Assembly: GCF_002302635.1 (NCBI RefSeq)
Contig: NZ_CP022387.1
Span: 1,984,001 to 2,048,000 of the forward strand
Direction of reading: 5' to 3'
DNA length: 64,000 nt
From: Capnocytophaga stomatis
Lineage (GTDB): Bacteria > Bacteroidota > Bacteroidia > Flavobacteriales > Flavobacteriaceae
This document shows, one piece after another, positions 58,440 to 64,000 of the stretch; positions within the stretch are counted from its first letter, which is position 1; each line of letters starts with the position of its first letter. A model generated the notes under the pieces. The model saw nothing but the letters and a program-made list of their open reading frames with translations, was not told the DNA's origin and searched no databases. Both the position numbers and the translations under genes were made by a program.

Positions 58440-59738
58440 TTAAACCAAAATATTCACTTCTAATTTGTTAGAAATCAGTTTGCTGATATACTCCTCTAAT
58501 TCGGGAATTTTTACACTTTCCAAAACTGTGTTTGCAAAAGCGTAAGTGAGCAATGCCTCACCTTCTTTTTTAGGAATTCCACGTGTTTGCAGGTAGAAAA
58601 GAGCCTCTTTGTTGAGTTCTCCTACCGTACATCCGTGCGAGCATTTCACATCATCAGCGAAGATTTCCAACTGTGGTTTTGTATTGATGTTAGCCTTATC
58701 TGAAAGCAAAATTGTATCGTTTTGCTGATAAGCATTAGTTTTCTGAGCAATTTTCTCAACCATAATTTTTCCGTTGAAAACGCCCGTGCTTTTGTCGGAT
58801 AAAATGGCTTTATAATCTTGATGGCTTTCGCAATTTGGTTCAGCGTGATTGACCAACGTGTAATGGTCAACATGCTGATTTCCTGACAGAATTGTAACGC
58901 CTTTCAAAGTTGATTCCAAATGCTCTCCGTGATGGAAGAAATTTAAGTTATTACGTGTTAAATCACCTCCGAAAGAAAATGTATGTACTGAAGCGTTACT
59001 GTTTTCTTTTTGCGAAATATATGTATTGTCAATTAGTGACGCTTGTGAATTATCATTCTGAATTTTGTAATAATCCAAAATTGCATTTTCACGGACAAAA
59101 ACTTCAGTTACAGTGTTGGTAAGCACAGGATTTTGCGATAAACTTTGGTGAATTTCAATGATTTTCACTTGTGCGTTTTCGCCTACTTCCACAACATTTC
59201 GAGGTTGATGACAAATTGCCCCATCCGAATTAGTTGTAATGTAGAGTAATTGTATTGGTTTTTCAATTGCTTTGCTTTTAGGAATATAGATGCAAATTCC
59301 TTCCTTGGCAAAGGCTGTGTTCAATGCGGTAAAAACATCGTCTTTACGTGTTTCTTGATTGAAATGTTTCGTAACAAACTCCTTATTATCAGAAGATTTT
59401 AAAATGTCACTCAAAGGCGAAATCATAAAATCATTTGACTGAATATCAGATAATTCAGGAATAAAATCTCCGTCAACAAAAACAACATTATAACTATTGC
59501 ATTCAGCTAAAAACGGACGAATTTGCTCTTTCGTAACTTGATTTTTTACTTTCGGAAACAAAGAAAAATCATTTTTCAGCAATGCCGAAAGTGAGGTGTA
59601 TTTCCACGCCTCGTCTTTTTTCGTAGGAAATCCTTTCTTTTCAAAAACCGAAATAGCTTCCTTACGTGTATCTTTTAATATATCCTCCTTATTTTCAAAT
59701 GTTTCAAAGGATGATAGCCAATTTTCTTTTAAGTTCAT
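58440..59738 (-). CDS. sufD: Fe-S cluster assembly protein SufD
   Basis: A 432-residue beta-helix protein of the SufBCD scaffold. The conserved C-terminal half has HVDHYTLVNHAEPNCESHQD, FNGKIMVEKIAQKTNAYQ and ADDVKCSHGCTVGELNKEAL, the last containing Cys and His residues typical of SufD. SufBC2D builds Fe-S clusters under oxidative or iron stress. Its usual partners sufB, sufC and sufS are not adjacent here. It has its own promoter, which shares its octamer with rrf2. Confidence 0.93.
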   Translation of the reverse strand: MNLKENWLSSFETFENKEDILKDTRKEAISVFEKKGFPTKKDEAWKYTSLSALLKNDFSLFPKVKNQVTKEQIRPFLAECNSYNVVFVDGDFIPELSDIQSNDFMISPLSDILKSSDNKEFVTKHFNQETRKDDVFTALNTAFAKEGICIYIPKSKAIEKPIQLLYITTNSDGAICHQPRNVVEVGENAQVKIIEIHQSLSQNPVLTNTVTEVFVRENAILDYYKIQNDNSQASLIDNTYISQKENSNASVHTFSFGGDLTRNNLNFFHHGEHLESTLKGVTILSGNQHVDHYTLVNHAEPNCESHQDYKAILSDKSTGVFNGKIMVEKIAQKTNAYQQNDTILLSDKANINTKPQLEIFADDVKCSHGCTVGELNKEALFYLQTRGIPKKEGEALLTYAFANTVLESVKIPELEEYISKLISNKLEVNILV

Positions 59739-59793
59739 TTTTTTAGTATAGTAATTTTTTAAAATAAATTTCCTTCTTTATCCTAAGAAGTCC

Positions 59794-59801
59794 GCAAAGG
59801 T
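59794..59801 (-). promoter_or_regulatory. Promoter -7 element for sufD
   Basis: The minus strand reads TACCTTTG, fitting TAnnTTTG, 56 bases before the start. It indicates that sufD is transcribed on its own. Confidence 0.5.
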
Positions 59802-59875
59802 ACGAAAAAAATTAATTTGATGAGCAAAATATTTACGTCAATGATTTAAAATCTGTATTTTTTTCCGTACAAAAA

Positions 59876-59907
59876 TTAAAAAGAGCTGCCTCAAGAAAGG
59901 CAACTCT
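59876..59907 (-). terminator. Terminator of the heme lipoprotein gene
   Basis: On the minus strand AGAGTTGCCT and AGGCAGCTCT form a 10-base stem with one U-G wobble and a 6-base loop, followed by TTTTTAATTTTTG. It lies 30 bases after the gene stop. Confidence 0.8.
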
Positions 59908-59936
59908 CATTAATTCCCTTAGTTATTTCAGAAAGA

Positions 59937-60503
59937 TTATTCGTTAATTTTAATTTTCCAAAGTCCGCGAAGCTCGCCCATTTTATAGTTAGTAGCTTTG
60001 TCGTTTGGGTACTTTTGCGATATTATTTGCAAGGCTTCGGGGGTGATTTCAGCTTGCGGATTACCGTGACAAGCCAAGCAAGTGGGCATTCCCAGCGGAA
60101 TGGCTTTATAGTAGTAAACCTCGTTTCCTTCCTGCAAAATCAAATGTTTTTCTTTGGAAGAATCTCCCATTAAAGTTGAAATTTCATCCCAAGCTTTTTT
60201 GTCTAACTCGGAAGAGATAGCATTATTAGGATTGCGGTTTTTGTTGGAAACACGCTGAATATGATGCTTATTGGAAAGCGAGTCTGTCAGGAAAACAGCT
60301 TTTTCGCTACAGAAATCCACAGCGTGAACGGCACCACCTTCCTTCATCTTTGCGGAAACGTTCATTAGCAGAACTTTCTGTGTTTGGGTGGCAATGCTGT
60401 CTCCCAACGTCAAATAATTGGCAATCTCAGTTTCGGTTAGCTTTCTTGAATGGTTGCAACTTACTAAAAGAAGCCCAACTGTAATAAAAAATATCCGTTT
60501 CAT
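59937..60503 (-). CDS. DUF3365 (Tll0287-like) heme-binding lipoprotein
   Basis: The 188-residue protein has a lipoprotein signal ending in SC (C16 in LLLVSCNHS) and a single c-type heme site, CLACH at 142-146. The fold matches DUF3365, found in cyanobacterial Tll0287 and in sensor domains. It may act as a periplasmic redox or small-ligand sensor; the partner is unknown. I chose MKRIFFITVG at 60503, which gives a compact signal peptide and follows a promoter by 18 bases. Confidence 0.85.
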   Translation of the reverse strand: MKRIFFITVGLLLVSCNHSRKLTETEIANYLTLGDSIATQTQKVLLMNVSAKMKEGGAVHAVDFCSEKAVFLTDSLSNKHHIQRVSNKNRNPNNAISSELDKKAWDEISTLMGDSSKEKHLILQEGNEVYYYKAIPLGMPTCLACHGNPQAEITPEALQIISQKYPNDKATNYKMGELRGLWKIKINE

Positions 60504-60521
60504 TTTAATAAGATTTAGGTT

Positions 60522-60529
60522 CAAATTTA
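60522..60529 (-). promoter_or_regulatory. Promoter -7 element for the heme lipoprotein gene
   Basis: The minus strand reads TAAATTTG, fitting TAnnTTTG, 19 bases before the start. Confidence 0.5.
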
Positions 60530-60595
60530 TAATAAAATATTGAGAAATAAAAATTTATTATTTCTTGTTTTCTGAAAAATATCTTATATTTTTAC

Positions 60596-61630
60596 TTAAA
60601 TATAACTGGTTAAATCAATGATTTCTCCGTTAGAATCATCTTTAAAAATTAATTGAAATCCTTCAAACTCTTTGAGCTTTTGAAGACGAGGCAAGAAGGC
60701 TTCCAAAATTTCCTTTTGTCGGGTAGCCCAATCCGTATGGGGAGTAAACTGACTTAATTTGCGTTGATAGGCTAACTTATCGGTTATACTTTCATCTTTA
60801 CGCCAGTTGAGTTGCTTTAAAAGTTCGTACACAGGCGAATTTTCCTCAGGTTTAGGCGAAAAATAAAGCCATAGAATTCCTTCTATTTTATGTAATTGAA
60901 GAGGAGGAGTGTCCGTATCTCTTTCATAATTATACCTTTCGTTTCGGTAAGGAAAACCGATTTCTTTCTCCAAAAGTTCTTCTAAATCTTCGCGAGTGAT
61001 AAGTCCCTGATAGCTATCTTCACCTTTGCCATAGCTCACTTTAAACGTATGAGTAAACCATTCCCGCTGATAAAGTTCTGAAACAATACGTTGCTTTTCT
61101 TCTGACAGATAAGGCAAATGCGTGCGAAGCATATTAGTAATATTCTCTCTGAAACTACCGTCCATTATTAATCCTTCTTCGTAAACATCACAAATCGACT
61201 TGCAAAGTTCGGCAAAGATAAAGTCTTCCAAGTTCTTTGCTAATACTTCAAGCTCAATATCATCGTGAGGAAGCAACACAATCAGCGGCTGGTCTGCTTC
61301 AATTTCTTCGGGGAAGTGATACCAAAAGCAATAATAATCACCTCCACCCGTTTGTCCGAAAGGTACAAACAGATAGTCAGGATTTATTTCACGATAATCA
61401 TCAGGGTCACGCATCTCTTCGATGACAGATTGAATTTCTTCTATGGGTGTTAGTTCAAAATCCTGACCATAAAGCAATAGGGGAGGGTTCTCTTTTAACT
61501 TCGGATAGGTTAATTGAAACCAATCAGACGAGGATTCTCCGCTATCAAGCATTTTATTTTTGTATAATTCTTTATATAATTCAGGATATTTAAACCTAAA
61601 TTCTTGTTCTAAGGCTTCTAACTTTTTCAT
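60596..61630 (-). CDS. SMI1/KNR4-like (SUKH) protein
   Basis: The 344-residue protein has an N-terminal SUKH-like domain (about 1-140). It shows the usual LEQEFRFKYPELYKELY start, then a Trp-containing segment and FVPFGQTGGGDYYCFWY near 108-124. The second half has a different, acidic fold (YSSYQGLITREDLEEL-type segment) that I cannot assign. SUKH proteins are frequent immunity proteins of contact-dependent and polymorphic toxin systems, but many have other roles. No toxin gene is seen. It is near the edge of a mobile element. Confidence 0.75.
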   Translation of the reverse strand: MKKLEALEQEFRFKYPELYKELYKNKMLDSGESSSDWFQLTYPKLKENPPLLLYGQDFELTPIEEIQSVIEEMRDPDDYREINPDYLFVPFGQTGGGDYYCFWYHFPEEIEADQPLIVLLPHDDIELEVLAKNLEDFIFAELCKSICDVYEEGLIMDGSFRENITNMLRTHLPYLSEEKQRIVSELYQREWFTHTFKVSYGKGEDSYQGLITREDLEELLEKEIGFPYRNERYNYERDTDTPPLQLHKIEGILWLYFSPKPEENSPVYELLKQLNWRKDESITDKLAYQRKLSQFTPHTDWATRQKEILEAFLPRLQKLKEFEGFQLIFKDDSNGEIIDLTSYI

Positions 61631-61671
61631 TGTTTGTATGTTTGTTTTAGTTTTTTTATTCTGTTGATTTG

Positions 61672-61679
61672 CAAAATTA
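61672..61679 (-). promoter_or_regulatory. Promoter -7 element for the SUKH-like gene
   Basis: The minus strand reads TAATTTTG, fitting TAnnTTTG, 41 bases before the start and just after the stop of the DUF2262-like gene. Confidence 0.45.
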
Positions 61680-61692
61680 CTAAGTTAGTTTG

Positions 61693-62652
61693 TTATCCTT
61701 GCATTCCGCCAAAAGATAATTTTTTCTTTTTGTCTGTTTCAATTACAAGGGTATGTCCATTGAAATAATCAGGAGAAGTTATAAGATTTATCTCAGCACT
61801 TTCTATTGAACCATCTTCCAAATATACTGAAATATCCTCAATATGAATTCCTTTTATCAGTGTTTCTTCAGTAATTGGTTCTGTTAAAATAGTTTTATCA
61901 TAAAGGGTTGCTTTTCCTTTTTTACGTATTTCTTCCGAAATCCAATCGTTGAAAGTATCTAAAAAGTTTTCATATTCCAAAGCAAAGCTAAGGATAGTTT
62001 CACGATTATCTTCTATCCATTGCACATAATTTACAATTGCTTTTTTGGAATCATAATCGCCAATGATGTTAATTTCAGTTTCCTTTTCCCAAAGAATAGC
62101 TGAAGTTTGCCATTTATCATCTTCGTCAGTAGACTTAAACTCTCCTAAAATTATTTTATTTCCTACGTAAGAAATAACTTTTTCCTCCTTAGGTTTTTTC
62201 TGAAAGATTTCAGGAATTGGTTCGTTTTTACTTGTGGCTAAAGCTCTTTGATACGATGCAATATCTTCTTTTACACATTTTGTAGGAGCTGTTATTCGTT
62301 GTTTTTTAACATAATCTAACAGTTTATTTTTTTCAATGAGAAGTATCTCCATTGCTGAAGTTAAGAAGATTGTTTGCGGAAAGCCCAAGTAAGTTACTCC
62401 TTTTTCTTTTTCGGGTTTACCAAATTTATCGTTGATGTAAAGGCAAACTAAAGTCTGATTTTCTAAAAAGAACTGATGAATTTCATCAATTGAAAGGTCG
62501 GAAAACTTACATTGATTACTGATGATATTGTATAATTGTAATTCCATTTCATTGTAAATATCAATATGATATTCTTGGCTTAACTGCTTTATTAATGCTT
62601 GATATTCCGAGGTTTCTACTATTTTCTTTAAATCTTGAATGCTGATACTCAT
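61693..62652 (-). CDS. DUF2262-like protein
   Basis: The 319-residue soluble protein is acidic and has no signal peptide. Its last third, with DISVYLEDGSIESAEINL and DYFNGHTLVIETD ahead of a Gly-rich end, resembles the DUF2262 domain as I recall it, typified by a GH[ST] segment near the C-terminus. The first half is helical and unassigned. Such proteins are frequent in variable regions, and some are thought to act as immunity factors. Nothing here proves a role. It follows the HU gene by 161 bases. Confidence 0.5.
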   Translation of the reverse strand: MSISIQDLKKIVETSEYQALIKQLSQEYHIDIYNEMELQLYNIISNQCKFSDLSIDEIHQFFLENQTLVCLYINDKFGKPEKEKGVTYLGFPQTIFLTSAMEILLIEKNKLLDYVKKQRITAPTKCVKEDIASYQRALATSKNEPIPEIFQKKPKEEKVISYVGNKIILGEFKSTDEDDKWQTSAILWEKETEINIIGDYDSKKAIVNYVQWIEDNRETILSFALEYENFLDTFNDWISEEIRKKGKATLYDKTILTEPITEETLIKGIHIEDISVYLEDGSIESAEINLITSPDYFNGHTLVIETDKKKKLSFGGMQG

Positions 62653-62749
62653 AGCTTTTGATATTTACGATACGGATAATTTCTTTTTATTGTAATTAGA
62701 AAATAATTATTTTCTATGGATATTTTTACAGATACTTAAATAACATCAA

Positions 62750-62783
62750 AAGGCTTTCTATGTTTGTTTTTATAGAAAGCCTT
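62750..62783 (-). terminator. Terminator of the HU gene
   Basis: AAGGCTTTCTAT (62750-62761) and its complement (62772-62783) form a perfect 12-base stem with a 10-base loop. It lies 30 bases after the HU stop on the minus strand. Confidence 0.82.
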
Positions 62784-62813
62784 ATGGATTTTGAATACAT
62801 CATAAGTAGCAAA

Positions 62814-63194
62814 TTACTTTTTCTTAAAGGTCGCTACTTTAATCATATCGGATAACATCTTGCCAGGGCGAAAGAGAATGTGAGCAGACTTCACTTTGGC
62901 CCCCGTAACTTCTTCTTCTTTTTCCGATGGAGAGCCCGTAATTCCCATTTGAAGCGTAAAGTATTCTCCCACACGAACTATTTTCCCTTCGGACAAATCG
63001 TGCGTTACTTTTGTTAAAACTGTTTCAAGCACTGCCAAAATATCTGCTTTTGACACAGTTGAAACCGACGAAGCATACATCGCTAAATCATTGAGGTTTG
63101 TTTCACCATCTCCCACAGCTTGCGGATACTACTTAGCGGATTCTGTAGGTTTTTGCGGGTTTCTTTTCTGAACTGCTTTAATTTTAATTGCCAT
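62814..63194 (-). pseudogene. HU-family DNA-binding protein gene with an internal amber stop
   Basis: The full frame starts at ATG 63194 (MAIKIKAVQKRNPQKPTESAK) and runs to 62814, 127 codons, the normal length for Bacteroidota HU-like proteins. Codon 22 is TAG (63129-63131), where the family has Tyr or a similar residue before YPQAV. The rest of the frame (YPQAVGDGETNLNDLA onward, through HILFRPGKML) is intact. A GTG five codons past the stop could allow restart and a 100-residue product lacking the first strand. The gene may be a fresh null, a read-through, or an error. Confidence 0.75.
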
Positions 63195-63270
63195 AAATAC
63201 CTTTCTTTTTTAATTAAACAAACTAAATTTTCATCACTTATCTCATTTGTAATCTATGAGATAGATAAGA

Positions 63271-63278
63271 CAAATTTA
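63271..63278 (-). promoter_or_regulatory. Promoter -7 element for the HU gene
   Basis: The minus strand reads TAAATTTG, fitting TAnnTTTG, 77 bases before the HU start. Its presence argues that the HU gene is still transcribed. Confidence 0.4.
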
Positions 63279-63434
63279 GATAAATAAAATGATAAAAACT
63301 AATATTTTAACAAATATTTAATATTGTTGGTTTTGTTTAGGTTGATAAATTCTCTCTTGAAATAAAGTATTTCTTCTATACTAAATTGAAAAATGAAAAA
63401 TTACATTTCTGCAAATTCAAAAGAATGTTCACAA

Positions 63435-63522
63435 AAAACATCAGGAGCTTTTTATGAAAACATCAAGAGCTTTTACTGAAAAGATACTGAGCTTTTTGGT
63501 AAAACATCAGGAACTATCAGAG
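63435..63522. repeat. 22-bp tandem array
   Basis: Four 22-base units at 63435, 63457, 63479 and 63501, with the pattern AAAACATCAGGAGCTTTT and a variable end. They sit in the 629-base gap between the HU start and the recombinase, on the host side of the mobile element. The units are less similar to one another than in the 41-bp array. No gene overlaps them. Confidence 0.85.
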
Positions 63523-63643
63523 GAAAGGGCATTAGAGAGAGAATGAGAGGTAAGTAAATGGAAATGAGGGTAATTTGCGCCATATCTCGGTGGTTTGCAT
63601 TGAGGGATAAAGTGCAGAAAGCGTGGATTTGTGCAGAAGTTCC

Positions 63644-63801
63644 GTTACCAAATCGTTAGTCCATTCTCCGAATGGTAACGAAGAGGCAGGAGAAGGTAAC
63701 CGACAGAAGAGTATTCGGTAACTCACCTTTCCGTCGTTACGGTACTTATGCTTTGTACCACAATGTTTTGCGTAGCTGAAAACGCTTCGGTAACGGGTAA
63801 C
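63644..63801. promoter_or_regulatory. Cluster of GGTAAC sites before the recombinase gene
   Basis: GGTAAC or its complement GTTACC occurs exactly at 63644, 63674, 63695, 63717, 63789 and 63796, with a near match GTTACGG at 63736. About 0.1 copy would be expected by chance in a stretch this long. The position directly before a tyrosine recombinase suggests binding sites for the recombinase or a control factor. The region is clearly richer in G+C than the rest of the window, as expected for a mobile element. Confidence 0.6.
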
Positions 63802-63823
63802 TTTGCCCATAAAAAAGAAGCGT

Positions 63824-64000
63824 ATGCAAACAGACAAATTCAAGGTGTTGCTCTACCTCAAAAAGAGCGGATTGGACAAATCGGGGCAAGCTCCGATAAT
63901 GGGGCGTATAACCTATGGGCGAACCATCGCCCAATTCAGTTGTAAACTCTCGTGCGACCCGAAGTTGTGGAATGCTCGTGAGAGCAGGTTGAACGGCAAA
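63824..64000 (+). CDS. Tyrosine-type site-specific recombinase, N-terminal part (partial)
   Basis: The reading frame begins at ATG 63824 after AAAAAGAAG and is still open at the window end (59 codons). The sequence MQTDKFKVLLYLKKSG and RTIAQFSCKLSCDPKLW matches the arm-DNA-binding domain of Bacteroidota integrases that mobilise conjugative or mobilisable elements. The catalytic domain lies outside the window. About half of its bases are G or C, against roughly a third for most genes here. Confidence 0.85.
   Translation, partial: MQTDKFKVLLYLKKSGLDKSGQAPIMGRITYGRTIAQFSCKLSCDPKLWNARESRLNGK

Noticed and set aside
63748-63945. A 65-codon plus-strand frame overlapping the start of the recombinase.
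   Set aside because: It is in another frame from the recombinase, which has a clear family match; this frame has none.

Overview
The window is a chromosomal stretch of an AT-rich member of the Bacteroidota, class Flavobacteriia, most like Capnocytophaga. The genus is an inference; the class is well supported. Evidence: the zinc-free forms of S14 and L36, a flavobacterial BAT (batABCDE) operon, families largely confined to Bacteroidota (DUF3667, DUF3810, DUF4254), near absence of Shine-Dalgarno sequences, and many copies of the Bacteroidota -7 promoter element TAnnTTTG upstream of genes.

Layout. 1-11175 (+): the S10/spc/alpha ribosomal supercluster from the end of rpsS to rplQ, with secY, infA and rpoA; a hairpin pair and a promoter before rpmJ suggest a second transcription unit. 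11350-12798: an NhaC-type antiporter. 13074-14789 (-): a sugar kinase and an unknown protein. 14938-16577: a 41-bp tandem array with an exact 123-bp higher-order repeat, next to a decayed two-gene operon. 16969-20139 (+): a secreted LacZ-type beta-galactosidase. 20167-33570 (-): the moxR/DUF58/batABCDE operon, split between moxR and the DUF58 gene by a three-gene defence cassette (DNA methyltransferase, AIPR protein, TdeIII-like restriction enzyme). 33788-38473 (-): an HD hydrolase, DUF4254 and a second secreted GH2 enzyme. 38619-38941: a 41-42-bp array. 39092-42934 (-): DUF3667, engB, an alpha/beta hydrolase and a DUF3810 zinc peptidase. 43045-44502 (+): pepD. 44565-49367 (-): an octaheme cytochrome with TPRs, an Ig-like lipoprotein, trmN6 and an Rrf2 regulator. 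49517-52375 (+): a SNF2 helicase. 52642-52809: a 21-bp array. 52930-58340: a NamZ-like lipoprotein diverging from a LolC/E-like permease, then holA and an ABC exporter. 58440-63194 (-): sufD, a heme lipoprotein, a SUKH-like protein, a DUF2262-like protein and an HU gene with an internal amber stop. 63435-64000: a 22-bp array, a cluster of GGTAAC sites and the start of a tyrosine recombinase, so the right edge enters a mobile element.

Functionally, the left sixth is core translation and secretion machinery and most of the rest is cell-envelope, respiratory and housekeeping genes. The accessory signals are the defence cassette inside the BAT operon, the decayed operon beside the 41-bp array, and the mobile-element edge with SUKH/DUF2262 genes and a broken HU gene nearby. 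Four unrelated intergenic tandem arrays have units of 41, 41-42, 21 and 22 bp, each close to two or four turns of B-DNA; this is the most unusual sequence-level pattern seen here. No tRNA, rRNA or CRISPR array was found.
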